A DNA stretch of 35,194 bases from a virus. The DNA lies in IMG/VR virus record IMGVR_UViG_3300032288_001247, positions 1 through 35,194 of that record; one strand, given 5' to 3'. Positions 18,901 through 27,128 of this stretch are shown piece after piece. Numbering within the stretch: the stretch's first letter is position 1; each line of letters begins with the position of its first letter. A model generated the notes under the pieces. That model made no database searches. It was not told the origin of the DNA and saw only the letters and a list, made by a program, of their open reading frames with translations. The translations under genes and the position numbers were made by a program.

Positions 18901-19491
18901 TTTACCTATAGGATATTCTGTTACTGATTCTCCATCGAATTCATAATCTTCTCCTGGGAACATTAATTGTGTATCACCAGTGTCTGATACTCCAAGGAGG
19001 GGTTCGTAAACTCCTTCCATTGTTATGAATGGTGAGTTTATTTCTACAGGCTCTCCCCAGTTGTCTGGATTCCAATAACCATCATCATCTTTCTTTATCT
19101 TAGATCCTTTCTTGCTAATGGTCTTAGGTTTGAAATCCAATCCCTGTTGGTAGTATTTCATCTCTGCACCATTCTGTGCACTAGCTTTTGTCTTCTTTGC
19201 ATATGGACCATTACTAGGAGCAGCTTCCTGCGTGCGTGCGTACATCATTCCTGTAGCACCAGCAAGAGAACCACCAAGTTGCATTGTTCCACCCCATGCT
19301 CCATTATAATTAAAACCCACGTCTGTCAATCCACCCATTGTTCCTTCTATACCATTCTGAGCTTTATATGGCTTAGCTCCTCCAGCAACAGCACCAAAGA
19401 ATCTTCTTTGTTTATCTGTAAGAGGTTGTCCATGAACCTCCTTATCATGGAGGATCTTTTTAGCTTTTGTTGATGTTAGCTTCTTTGCCAT
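15922..19491 (-). CDS. Large cargo-type virion protein with HGxPLT motif (1189 aa)
   Basis: The N-terminus is basic and carries KKILHDKEVHGQPLTDKQ followed by RRFFGAVAGGAKPY (residues 11-42), a short conserved block I associate with large internal phage proteins; its function is not known to me. The first 560 residues are low-complexity and glycine-rich, punctuated by short KAQNG, YQPGGN, VGGN, KKGGKLKMADGG and ALGGQ repeats, with a QQQQQ run near 375. A compact region at about 680-750 (FRGKSHEE ... ADVEVERGEPAVEL ... IVFGNMKIP) looks like a folded domain. The remainder is Ala/Lys-rich and helical. Its ATG overlaps the stop of the 289-residue gene (TAATG). Position before the 880-residue protein and polymerase suggests an ejected or capsid-stored protein. 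No enzymatic motif or transmembrane segment is recognised; the role is inferred. Confidence 0.8.
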   Translation of the reverse strand: MAKKLTSTKAKKILHDKEVHGQPLTDKQRRFFGAVAGGAKPYKAQNGIEGTMGGLTDVGFNYNGAWGGTMQLGGSLAGATGMMYARTQEAAPSNGPYAKKTKASAQNGAEMKYYQQGLDFKPKTISKKGSKIKKDDDGYWNPDNWGEPVEINSPFITMEGVYEPLLGVSDTGDTQLMFPGEDYEFDGESVTEYPIGKTGISVNKADEAPLKKLDQLLNFTNYNEMAKAKKGKKLSKAQFGSYIGGESKVQQPFDFRGAFDDLDYMATGKTNAMRAEEARLKKLYEEEQVSDSQNTSGGGDDTMKKVGEAAKLAMMFARYGSKIQKYQPGGNIPSAVDSAFNLGTPMDMSGATNANPYTWQTFPQTPTGPTQQQQQSGKQRSLATTAGGKLLDKGINALGPIGKPIGQVINAGRKIDQSIKQAQKARQAGNLSKLALQASSTRPEETKRRYDRQEKNPLQPGQGGNAYGTGMGFLARNGMQVGGNLTEIQNMYNPGNLYMDLGYEPMDDSNQVKQYKKGGKLKMADGGQGLLNIGSNPIFDQIGKSAQVVGDVASGFIDMGTERRMKQNQQLLGQAAFQQGSQSLQNQYSSVMEDGGYLSNDWQPQLITKFGDYDLKDLLAPPKDAEMLRSGGHLKDYSYTPPSEEALETMALGGQLKTTWGGYAETMSQNPYLPGSGETVMFRGKSHEESDGNGHTGIGVKYGQGAHDSYTDYAEYGTKQADADVEVERGEPAVELPDPETGDLSMIVFGNMKIPSYGVSELGDDKAKGKKFKHYAADLSKKEKKAEKTKDKALEIIDNVDGDSPFDILKLNTGKAMLEGADATYGEIADKKKLLAGIQNAILDTAEEMGLESDALAKNKIKPAKDSDMAKFGKSIDKAQKGKNINIDMSKFLPTAEQLAAEDAAFRKANPEAPFRYNAPSNPFIPLVERMEIVRPNPTVPPEKQTLLEKGLEAYDTLYPYIKPGIRNPLDPSQLAGEMYALSTNQLEPVGAQKITPILEEVPTISFQDQLNEIQAQTNAAMRLTGNNPAAQASIAAEAIKAKNKVLAEQFRTNQAIQTESRLRNIANLKDTTLKNIAIIDQQQDKQAKAKSATKVQAFEALSSIAEKIGKNKAETLSANVMANMYPQFSYGPQGRIYSTGTTKFNIPTIADYSTEELQKILDAKKIEDKKKKPVTGKNGSIVKAIKNL

Positions 19492-20360
19492 TACTTGTAA
19501 GAAATTTGGCTTGGTGTAATAATGAATTGAGAAACAAGGTGAGTTTCATCTGAGTTATCCAGAATATGTCTCACCTTCAAATCTTTGGCTCTCAGAGGTT
19601 CTTTCTTAAACGATCTCTTTCCATAGTCCATATTGATCTGGTTAACCACCTTATCTACAGACAGAGACTCACAAGTCTTTGTAAACAAAGGTAGAGATTT
19701 ATCTTTTACCAGAGACCAGAATGTATTGTATTGATAGAAATTGTCTGACTTGGTATACGTAATTGTCTTACTATCAGTGTTGTATACAGGATACTTCAAG
19801 TAGGCATTTAGGTTGTTCATAGGTTTAGCAACAAGCTCAAGGATTCCTGTAGATTGTTGGTCATTATACAATACAGCTTTGTTGAAATATCCATCAATTG
19901 CCACCCTTCTATTATCATTAAACACACCATCGTCAGGAGATAGATATTTGTATGCTTTTGTATAGTCTTTTACGTTCTGAAGAATCTCATCATAATATTG
20001 ATATGCAAAAGGATATTCAATAATATAAGACTGGGTGCATCCGTAAAATGTGTTATATATTACAGGATTTGTTAGATGTCTCCAGATAGATGATGTATTT
20101 GATTCTGTGTATTGGATTGCTGCTAGATCTGCCAAACAAATCTCTGTAACAGGAATGTTCCATGTTTTAGAACAACAATTAGTTCCTGTAGATGATAAAA
20201 CAACCACCTTTACAGAATCATTCACACTTAGTGCTAGTCCTGAAATTAAACTACTTTTGGGCACGTTAGTAGCAAGCACATTCCCCATATCGTCAGATAT
20301 AGAGAACGTGCTTAGTCTACTTCCAGCCTTTTTTAATTTTATGACAATTGCCTTACTCAT
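19491..20360 (-). CDS. Probable detached C-terminal domain of the stabilization/muzzle protein (289 aa)
   Basis: Residues 1-75 (SKAIVIKLKKAGS ... NVPKSSLISGLALSV) match the N-terminal domain of the adjacent 214-residue protein in length and in the V-x-KSSL core. Residues 100-289 (CTQSYIIEYPFAYQYYDEIL; YFNKAVLYNDQQSTGILEL; YPVYNTDS; FYQYNTFW; VNQINMDYGKRSFKKEPLRA) resemble the last ~200 residues that, as I recall, usually close the P22 gp10-like stabilization protein of crAss-like phages. Here that block is a separate gene two genes' length from the 1561-residue body. It likely completes or caps the tail muzzle. TAAATATG spacing to the upstream gene and a TAATG overlap with the downstream one imply tight co-translation. 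The comparison is from memory of the family, without alignment. Confidence 0.7.
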   Translation of the reverse strand: MSKAIVIKLKKAGSRLSTFSISDDMGNVLATNVPKSSLISGLALSVNDSVKVVVLSSTGTNCCSKTWNIPVTEICLADLAAIQYTESNTSSIWRHLTNPVIYNTFYGCTQSYIIEYPFAYQYYDEILQNVKDYTKAYKYLSPDDGVFNDNRRVAIDGYFNKAVLYNDQQSTGILELVAKPMNNLNAYLKYPVYNTDSKTITYTKSDNFYQYNTFWSLVKDKSLPLFTKTCESLSVDKVVNQINMDYGKRSFKKEPLRAKDLKVRHILDNSDETHLVSQFIITPSQISYK

Positions 20361-20362
20361 AT

Positions 20363-21007
20363 TTATTCTGGGCAGGTTGTGCAGGAAGAACTCAGAGATT
20401 CGGTTCCTTCTACATAAGTTTGATTACCAAATGATCCTGGAGTTATTGTATCTATTTCCAAATTAGCACCAGTTTCACTAGGATCAGCTCCTGTCAATGT
20501 AGCGGTTCCACAAGTTGTTCCAGAACCAATTGTTACAGTTCCACTAATGGTGCTCAAATCTGAAGCAGTCCAGGTAAGATCAACAACAACATTTGTATCA
20601 ACTACCCCACTTGCATAAGCATAAACTACTACATTACCAGAACCATCAGCTTGTACAGCACCACAAGCATCAATTGTGATTATCTCTGGAGCTTCAGTAG
20701 TTGTAGTTGTTGTGGTTGGTGTTTCAGTGGTTGTACTTGTTGTAGTGCTTGTACTACTAGTGCTAGTAGTGGTGGTAGATGTAACTAATGATAGATCTAC
20801 ATAGTTAGTACAAAGTGTACTTTCTGACTTAACTCTTATTATAGTAGCAAGATCAGGTACTAACACTGATACATACCCTGCTGTTAATGATGATTTACTA
20901 ACACCTGTTTCAAATGGTGCAACATAACCATCTGCATCTGAATACAAATCAAAAGGACCTGTATCAGCTCCAGCGGTTGTTAATGTTATTAATACTGTTT
21001 GTGCCAT
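20363..21007 (-). CDS. Virion surface protein with N-terminal small domain, Thr-rich linker and C-terminal beta domain (214 aa)
   Basis: Residues 1-75 form a small domain (MAQTVLITLTTAGADTGPFD ... GVSKSSLTAGYVSVLVPD), a type I associate with tail-associated proteins of Bacteroidota phages. Then comes a linker of almost only Thr and Ser with TETP and TEAP interruptions (about 76-108), and a C-terminal domain of about 105 residues rich in Thr, Ser, Gly and Val that looks like a beta-sandwich, ending CTTCPE. The domain-linker-domain plan suits a flexible surface appendage or decoration. It sits between the stabilization protein and its probable detached C-terminal domain, only 10 bases after the former. 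The N-terminal domain is shared with the next gene, which suggests a common docking function. No enzymatic motif is seen. Confidence 0.65.
   Translation of the reverse strand: MAQTVLITLTTAGADTGPFDLYSDADGYVAPFETGVSKSSLTAGYVSVLVPDLATIIRVKSESTLCTNYVDLSLVTSTTTTSTSSTSTTTSTTTETPTTTTTTTEAPEIITIDACGAVQADGSGNVVVYAYASGVVDTNVVVDLTWTASDLSTISGTVTIGSGTTCGTATLTGADPSETGANLEIDTITPGSFGNQTYVEGTESLSSSCTTCPE
20696..20785. repeat. GTN-triplet microsatellite encoding a poly-Thr linker
   Basis: On the plus strand this is a run of GTA/GTT/GTG triplets (Thr codons on the coding strand) broken by Glu-Ala-Pro and Glu-Thr-Pro codons. Similar runs occur at 21021-21168, 29529-29626 and 32019-32076. Confidence 0.85.
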
Positions 21008-21017
21008 ATATTATATT

Positions 21018-24000
21018 TTACGTAATTGTTGTTGTGGTTGTTGTAGTTGTAGTTATGATTAGAGCCACCCCATCTAGATTACATTCTGGAGGATATGCTG
21101 TAGTTGTTGTACTTGTTGTACTAGTGCTGGTAGTGGTACTACTTGTGCTAGTGGTAGTGGTGGTGATTACAATTTCCACCTCACCTTCTAAAGCACAATC
21201 AAATACATCAACTGTTCCTTCTAACGTACAATCTGGTGTGCATTCAACTTCCTGAGCAGCTATTGCTTCTAAGTCACATCCTCCATTTATACCAGAATAG
21301 AAGAAGTTGTTCTCAGCAATATACCAGTTGGGGATGTAGCTATGGAAACTCACCCAGCTGTTAGTATTAAAATTGTAAGAAAGTGTCCAAGACTTATTAC
21401 AGAAATACTCCCCATCTGTAAGTTCTACATATTGCTTCAGAACAGATGTACCATATGTTTTATTTATATAAAACTTATTTTGAGTGGCATCATATTTAAC
21501 ATTAGCATTAAGAGGAATATAATCCAATTTGCTGATAATCACTCTATCAAACTTGCTATCATACACTCCATGTAAACCTACAGCATTGAAGTGGTTATCT
21601 ACAGGGACATTTGGAAAATACCTAAGTATTTCAAATGCCAGATGATCTGTAAAGAACCTATTTAATCCTGAACCAAATCCAGACAAATCTTTTACACTAT
21701 TACCTGTAACCAGAAACACTTGACCTCTTTTAGCATCTATGGTAACTTGTCCTTGAGGTATTTTAAGCAACATTTTATGTTGGCTTCCTACAAATCCAAG
21801 ATCTGTTTCTGCAAAGTCAATTGGAGGAGCACTTCTAAACAATGTATCATTTCCTACATAAGCAGCCTGAGGATTACTAGTGTCAATTGTCAACATTGTG
21901 TTATACAACAATGACTTATTTTCAAACCTAGCAAGCACAGCTCTGTTCTGAATTCCATCAAGAGATGTAAGTTTACCATAGTTCTGTGGGAAATCAAAGA
22001 AGCTAACAGGTCTGTAAATCAACCAGCTGTTTATCCTATTATCTGTAAAACTTTGTTGTCTGTCAGAATAAATTGCCCTGAATGGGAAATTAGTGTAACA
22101 GAGTTGTTCTTTCCAATCTATTGGTAGATGTGAGAAGAAGTTCTCATTATTTTGCTTTGAGAACGTGCTATTATAATAATAGGTGTTGTCTTGAGCAATA
22201 GTTACAAAACTTTCTTGCAACCATTGATCAGGAATACCTGTGCTCACGTGTGGGTAGAAGTCACCTTCTTTATTGTTATATGCTTGCCTAAGATCCACAT
22301 TCACTGTCGACTCACAGTAGAATGTAGGAATACCGTAGGCAAATAAATAAAACTTACCATCATAATATGTTCTTCCAGGATTTACAATAGGAGGTGTAGC
22401 AGATGAATCTGGTGCAGGAAGTTGACTATTTGGACAATCAAAGTTATGGGCCTTGATTGATATAATATTTTTTAATGTTTCAGGAGATGGAGTTTCTGAT
22501 GTCACATAATCATAAAGAATAGATCTTGCTGAGTGCCAATATGCTGGATAGGCTACATTACCTATCTCATCATAGAATATATCACTATCATCAGGAGCCC
22601 CCACTTTATTGTCAATAAAGAAAGGAAGCTTTGTTTTGAAAGAGAACTTATTGATAAATGTATCTCCACCAAATACAGTGATGATTGGATCAGCTGTTAA
22701 ATTGTTAAGATTTCTTTGGAATCCTGTATCAATTGTTTGATATGAATACATTTGACCCCACTGATTAACAAATATATTTTTTAGTGATGCGTAATAAGAT
22801 ACAGTGGTTATATCAAACAGTTTCTCAGGTTGATAACAGTTAGTTGCACCTGGAGCATTTGATGCAATATATCTAGACTTATCTTCAACAACACTAGTTC
22901 CACCACTAGTTAAAAGATTAGGAGTGTCACTTGGGAATGGTAGAGGAGAAACAGATAGACCATCTCTATCTTCTATTGTCTTCAGATATACAGAAGATTC
23001 TCTCTGGAAGTTGTTGATGTTATGATTGTCACCAGCAGATTGAACTCCAGGGATTAGATATTGAGCAATTCCAAGTGTTCTTTGTTTAACACCTAGTCCA
23101 TTGTCTATGGCTGCTGAGTATCCATATTTTGCAATAGAATTGTAGGAATATGCATAGTTTCTTCTAGTTATTCCATTTATATAGATTTGCAGATATGATT
23201 GATATGCAGCAAACATTGCAGAGGCATCAAATGTAGCTGTAATATCAGCAATTCTTTCAGCAGAACCAAGCGCATCTTGTTGTGCCTCCTTAGTTAAAAG
23301 TTTGTAATTAGCATTATCTTCCACCTGAACAAAGTGTGCATTACCTGTACCATATATTGCACTTTCAAGTTTTAGAATATCTGAAAGGAAAGGTCTGCCA
23401 AATGATGTATCTGGTGAGTTAAATACTTGTCTGTATTTAGATGCATCTGTGTTAAATGCTTGAAGTTGATCAGGATAACAATATTCATTTGGACCATCAC
23501 TGCTTTCAGAAACCAATTTTAGTGTATATCCACCAATTCTAAATGCTACATTTGGTACTGTCCCAGCCTCAACTTGTATTGTTCTAGACTGAGCAGTGAT
23601 TAGTGTTATATACTCAGTGTCTAGTGTTATAGGGTTTATATACCCAAACTTCACTATAATACCATCACATTTTATGAAATATGTATCATATTGAATTGCA
23701 TTTGGTGTAGATATTGTTCCAGTTATCGCTACAGGTACAGTAAGAGAACATTCTGTATATTCTTTCCCTGCCTCCATTGCCTTACTGTTCGTAGAATTAG
23801 TAAAACAATCAGTGTATTCATACAAACCATCTGTAGTACACGTAAACACGTACGTGATACATTCCTGATTGTAAGCATTGTTTTGTTCTAACAAGAAAGG
23901 ATCAGTGCGAAGGTCATTGTACGGATAGTTAGGGAAGTAGTATGTAGTTCCTTCTCTATCATATTCACCAACATTTCTAAGAATACCTTTTGCTACAATT

Positions 24001-25703
24001 GATTGATTAGTAGATCTATTACCACGAACAATTTTAAATCCTACAATATTGTCTCTTTGATCCTGAGGTAGGTCAGATGTTGCTATCAAGTATTCAATCT
24101 GTTGCACATCCACTCTAACACCAATAGGAAATATTGCCCTATTATCCATCACTAGTCCTGCGTACGTACCATCAGTTTGTATAACTGGTGTACCACTTTC
24201 AAATATAGGACTAACTAATACATCAGGAAACTTATGGTGTCTGATAGGTTGATTTGCTAGAGTTCCCCAAACATCATCATTACAGGGATACACCTCAGTA
24301 GATTCCCAATAAGCAAATTCACCATACTTATATGGAGTGGCATTACCAATGTTCGGACCTGTAGCATCTCCTAATACAGAAGCTGTATTGTATATTTTCC
24401 AATAAGGAGCACTTGTACCATCTCCTATAAAGTCAGGATTGGTATTTGGAACATCAGGTTGAACAAGTTCTGTGTAAGAGATTTCTCTACCTGGAATATG
24501 AAATCCATCTGTTTGTTTACCGTTTCTAAGCAGAAACACTATCTCAAATGCATACACCTCATCCCTCATGTATCCTCTCAGATTTGTAGCATTCAGCTCA
24601 TCTGAGTAGTCTTCATTTGCAGGAAGCTTATATGTTTGCCACTTAAGATCAATTTGATTTGCAATCTTCTGATAGTTTATTCTATCTATTGATGTAAGAT
24701 TGTCCCAAACAAGAACATCCTGAACAGCTGTCAGGTCTTGAGCAATATCGTAATATGGAAACTTCTCAAATATATCATCAGTTGTGAGTCTTATTTGAGT
24801 TTGATTCTGACCATTATAAGTGATTGTATTAGTAGAGTCATCAATGAAAAATGTTCCAATGAGCTCAACAGATGTAATTGCGTTCACTGTTTTAATAACA
24901 GCAACGTTATAGTATTTGAAATAACCAGTTACATCTATGTTGTTGATATTCAGAATAATAGACCTTCCAACAGGATAATCAAAATTTGGTGTTGTGATTG
25001 CTGGATCTGCAATAGGTGTAGGGTTTGTTACAGAATAATAAGATGTATAAGCATCTCCTGCAACATCACAATATTGAATAGCAAATTGATATGTACCAGC
25101 TGTAAGACCCCCACCACTTGCGATACCAGCCACCTCAAGTTCAGGTATAGAGAAATTAGGTTGTATCTTAAGCTTATTGCAATCTAGTTCTGGAATTGTT
25201 TGGTTATCACAAACGTCTGTACCAGGTGCAATCTTATATGGAAGATTATTCAAATCCATATAACGCCTAGGGTTGAGACCATCTGTCCAATAGATTTCTG
25301 TAGTGCAATTTGTTATCTTATGCACCACCTTATGTATTGGGTTGTTGATATTAAAGTTCAAACAATTTCCACTAACATACTTACGATAGACACAATCATT
25401 ATTATCCATATATCCAATCTCAGAAGCCCCTGTTTCAGGATTTGTAAGAAAGAATATATGTTTGTTTTGTTCATTGATGAGATGTGTACCAATAAGATGA
25501 TATCCTTCAGGGAATTCCAAACAAAGTTCGTTCCCTGGCTCATTCTGATAGTTAACAGAGTTTGAGTCAAAGTTTTCTACAGCAGCATTTAGGGCATACG
25601 TAAGTTGTCCCTTCTGAATCTGATTCACGGATTGGTCCATGTTCAGTCCAGTGCGAGCTACATTATTCTCTTGGATAATATTAGTTGTTCCTTCTCCAGC
25701 CAT
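21018..25703 (-). CDS. P22 gp10-like tail stabilization / muzzle protein (1561 aa)
   Basis: The N-terminus (GLNMDQSVNQIQKGQLTYALN, then NEPGNELCLEFPEGYHLIGT, SEIGYMDNN, IHKVVHKI, EIYWTDGLNPRRYMDL within the first 170 residues) shows the repeat pattern of the large beta-rich stabilization proteins of crAss-like phages, which cap the tail hub. A long beta-rich body follows, ending with NTNSWVSFHSYIPNWYIAEN near 1450. Where the family normally continues into a conserved C-terminal domain, this protein instead has Cys-x-Leu-Glu/Asp-Gly/Ala repeats (CDLEA, CTLEG, CALEG, CNLDG; 1476-1550) interrupted by two poly-Thr runs (about 1514-1535 and 1551-1561), and stops inside the second run. The start overlaps the tail tubular gene by 23 bases in another frame; the ATG is the first in frame and fits conserved N-terminal length. 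Confidence 0.85.
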   Translation of the reverse strand: MAGEGTTNIIQENNVARTGLNMDQSVNQIQKGQLTYALNAAVENFDSNSVNYQNEPGNELCLEFPEGYHLIGTHLINEQNKHIFFLTNPETGASEIGYMDNNDCVYRKYVSGNCLNFNINNPIHKVVHKITNCTTEIYWTDGLNPRRYMDLNNLPYKIAPGTDVCDNQTIPELDCNKLKIQPNFSIPELEVAGIASGGGLTAGTYQFAIQYCDVAGDAYTSYYSVTNPTPIADPAITTPNFDYPVGRSIILNINNIDVTGYFKYYNVAVIKTVNAITSVELIGTFFIDDSTNTITYNGQNQTQIRLTTDDIFEKFPYYDIAQDLTAVQDVLVWDNLTSIDRINYQKIANQIDLKWQTYKLPANEDYSDELNATNLRGYMRDEVYAFEIVFLLRNGKQTDGFHIPGREISYTELVQPDVPNTNPDFIGDGTSAPYWKIYNTASVLGDATGPNIGNATPYKYGEFAYWESTEVYPCNDDVWGTLANQPIRHHKFPDVLVSPIFESGTPVIQTDGTYAGLVMDNRAIFPIGVRVDVQQIEYLIATSDLPQDQRDNIVGFKIVRGNRSTNQSIVAKGILRNVGEYDREGTTYYFPNYPYNDLRTDPFLLEQNNAYNQECITYVFTCTTDGLYEYTDCFTNSTNSKAMEAGKEYTECSLTVPVAITGTISTPNAIQYDTYFIKCDGIIVKFGYINPITLDTEYITLITAQSRTIQVEAGTVPNVAFRIGGYTLKLVSESSDGPNEYCYPDQLQAFNTDASKYRQVFNSPDTSFGRPFLSDILKLESAIYGTGNAHFVQVEDNANYKLLTKEAQQDALGSAERIADITATFDASAMFAAYQSYLQIYINGITRRNYAYSYNSIAKYGYSAAIDNGLGVKQRTLGIAQYLIPGVQSAGDNHNINNFQRESSVYLKTIEDRDGLSVSPLPFPSDTPNLLTSGGTSVVEDKSRYIASNAPGATNCYQPEKLFDITTVSYYASLKNIFVNQWGQMYSYQTIDTGFQRNLNNLTADPIITVFGGDTFINKFSFKTKLPFFIDNKVGAPDDSDIFYDEIGNVAYPAYWHSARSILYDYVTSETPSPETLKNIISIKAHNFDCPNSQLPAPDSSATPPIVNPGRTYYDGKFYLFAYGIPTFYCESTVNVDLRQAYNNKEGDFYPHVSTGIPDQWLQESFVTIAQDNTYYYNSTFSKQNNENFFSHLPIDWKEQLCYTNFPFRAIYSDRQQSFTDNRINSWLIYRPVSFFDFPQNYGKLTSLDGIQNRAVLARFENKSLLYNTMLTIDTSNPQAAYVGNDTLFRSAPPIDFAETDLGFVGSQHKMLLKIPQGQVTIDAKRGQVFLVTGNSVKDLSGFGSGLNRFFTDHLAFEILRYFPNVPVDNHFNAVGLHGVYDSKFDRVIISKLDYIPLNANVKYDATQNKFYINKTYGTSVLKQYVELTDGEYFCNKSWTLSYNFNTNSWVSFHSYIPNWYIAENNFFYSGINGGCDLEAIAAQEVECTPDCTLEGTVDVFDCALEGEVEIVITTTTTSTSSTTTSTSTTSTTTTAYPPECNLDGVALIITTTTTTTTTIT
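21021..21168. repeat. Two GTN-triplet runs at the 3' end of the stabilization gene
   Basis: Runs at about 21021-21055 and 21100-21168 on the plus strand encode the two poly-Thr tracts of the stabilization protein. The first reaches the stop codon, so the protein ends in a bare linker with no domain after it. Confidence 0.85.
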
Positions 25704-26649
25704 ATCTGCTTACTCTGTTTGGAAGTTCATACATGTTAAACCTATTCAAATCCTGCTTTATTCTACGTTGTTTAGCATAGACATCTTGCTTTTTAATCTC
25801 AATGTCTGCCATAATAAACGCTTCTTCAGAAAGCTGCTTGTAATATCCTAGCTTTCTTTGGATTTGATCAAAGGTCTCATCATTAATTTGATTTGACAGA
25901 GTTTCAAACACTTTGTATTTAATAAATGCTTCAACATACTCCCTAATACGGAAGTTATCTGGAATCATCTGATTTCCTCCTGCATCATATTCTGTTGCAT
26001 AAAATATCAGATGAACTATACCATTTCTGAAGTTTGTAACAAATTTATTTCCTCTAATGTCAAAAGAATCATAACCAGCAGAATTTGGTGTGAATTCATT
26101 TAGAGATGGAGGAGCACTATAAAACTCCCAGTTATCTGCGTAGTTAACATCACACTTACCTCTAGCTGATATGTTTCCTGGTTTTAACAGATAGGACTTA
26201 GTATAAGACCTAGCAACTGAGTTGTTTGTTTTATATACAGCTTGTATAAGTTCAGGCATACACTCAGGACATCCTGTTGTGCACTCAAGGTTTGTACAAG
26301 GCTGTCCACTTGATATAACAGGACTCACCTGAATTGTTGTAATATCAGCCGCCTGAGAATAGAAAGAATTAGCAGATTGATATGGATTCTGAGGAATCTC
26401 TGTACACATCCAAGCTTCTCTTACAGCATAAAAGTTGTCAGGAAGCCTTGCTTCAAAGTCATCCACATACAGAGTTTGTTCGCTAATTACATAGCTAGTT
26501 CTACCCAACTTTCTGAGACACTTGTCTAGATAGGTGGGGAACATCAAATCATCTATTGCCCCTGTATCAAAATAGCTCTTCAGCTCTTCCTTTACAGTGG
26601 AATAAACAATTTCAGGTGTTGTAAAATTATACTTGTAGTAGTATGACAT
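25681..26649 (-). CDS. P22 gp4-like tail tubular / ring connector protein (322 aa)
   Basis: The N-terminal helices (TPEIVYSTVKEELKSYFDTG, then FPTYLDKCLRKLG) are followed by a DDFEARLPDNFYAVREAWMC block (residues 64-83), and the C-terminal half has GIVHLIFYATEYD, NQMIPDNFRIREYVEAFIKY and LGYYKQLSEEAFIMADIEI. This alternation of helical bundle, LPDNF loop and IPD-plus-helix is what I recall of the tail tubular (ring) proteins of crAss-like phages, counterparts of P22 gp4 and T7 gp11, which form the neck between portal and tail hub. It lies directly before the stabilization protein, as expected, and overlaps it by 23 bases. The start follows AAATAAAATAA, a common leader in this window. Ring versus tubular naming is uncertain; a neck role is likely. 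Confidence 0.8.
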   Translation of the reverse strand: MSYYYKYNFTTPEIVYSTVKEELKSYFDTGAIDDLMFPTYLDKCLRKLGRTSYVISEQTLYVDDFEARLPDNFYAVREAWMCTEIPQNPYQSANSFYSQAADITTIQVSPVISSGQPCTNLECTTGCPECMPELIQAVYKTNNSVARSYTKSYLLKPGNISARGKCDVNYADNWEFYSAPPSLNEFTPNSAGYDSFDIRGNKFVTNFRNGIVHLIFYATEYDAGGNQMIPDNFRIREYVEAFIKYKVFETLSNQINDETFDQIQRKLGYYKQLSEEAFIMADIEIKKQDVYAKQRRIKQDLNRFNMYELPNRVSRYGWRRNN

Positions 26650-26654
26650 TTATT

Positions 26655-27128
26655 TTATTTTTTCCATTCACGATAAATATGTTGATATTTCTCGTTGGTT
26701 TTTATGTAATGAGACAGTAATCTAGATGTGGTTCTTGTAGGTTTGAAATACCACAACTCTGTATTTTTAAGTCTTGCGGTTTCTTTAAACCAAACCCATC
26801 CAAAGAAATAACCTTCTGTATGAAAATTGAAATTGTAAATCACCTTTCCTTTTTCCTTGGTTTTTTTCCAATCTATAGGAAGATTTACAAACTCATCATT
26901 CAACCCTTTCTTCTTTCTTCTCTTCTTTTTATTGATTGAGAACTCACCAAAACCAAAAGGAAGCTTAGCTCTTTCTCCTGTCTCTAATATGTAATTCTTA
27001 AATGACTCGTTGAACAAATAGATGATATTCTTCCACTCATCAAATGATATTTTTATGGAAGGATTCTTTTTGCAAAAGTTTATATAGTTTTCTTTACTGG
27101 AACTTCTCCAGTCAATCTTCACTCTCAT
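26655..27128 (-). CDS. IHF/HU-like small basic protein (157 aa)
   Basis: The middle of the protein (IIYLFNESFKNYILETGERA, then KLPFGFGEFSINKKKRRKKK; residues 35-74) follows the HU/IHF pattern of a helix, a G-x-KLP-GFG-F turn and a basic arm; it resembles the small proteins annotated as IHF subunits in crAss-like structural clusters. The C-terminal half (about 80-157) is aromatic and basic and not recognised. It lies between two neck proteins, so a structural role in the virion or DNA binding at the portal vertex are both possible; I cannot distinguish them. The ATG overlaps the stop of the 242-residue gene (TAATG). The resemblance is by motif only, not alignment, and the protein is longer than bacterial HU (about 90 residues). 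Confidence 0.6.
   Translation of the reverse strand: MRVKIDWRSSSKENYINFCKKNPSIKISFDEWKNIIYLFNESFKNYILETGERAKLPFGFGEFSINKKKRRKKKGLNDEFVNLPIDWKKTKEKGKVIYNFNFHTEGYFFGWVWFKETARLKNTELWYFKPTRTTSRLLSHYIKTNEKYQHIYREWKK

Noticed and set aside
21007-21020. Programmed frameshift or readthrough joining the stabilization protein to the 214-residue protein
   Set aside because: The two frames differ, no slippery heptamer precedes the stop, and the downstream gene has its own ATG with a typical leader.
20696-21168. GTN repeats as a CRISPR array
   Set aside because: They are codon-level microsatellites inside coding frames, without constant repeats and unique spacers.
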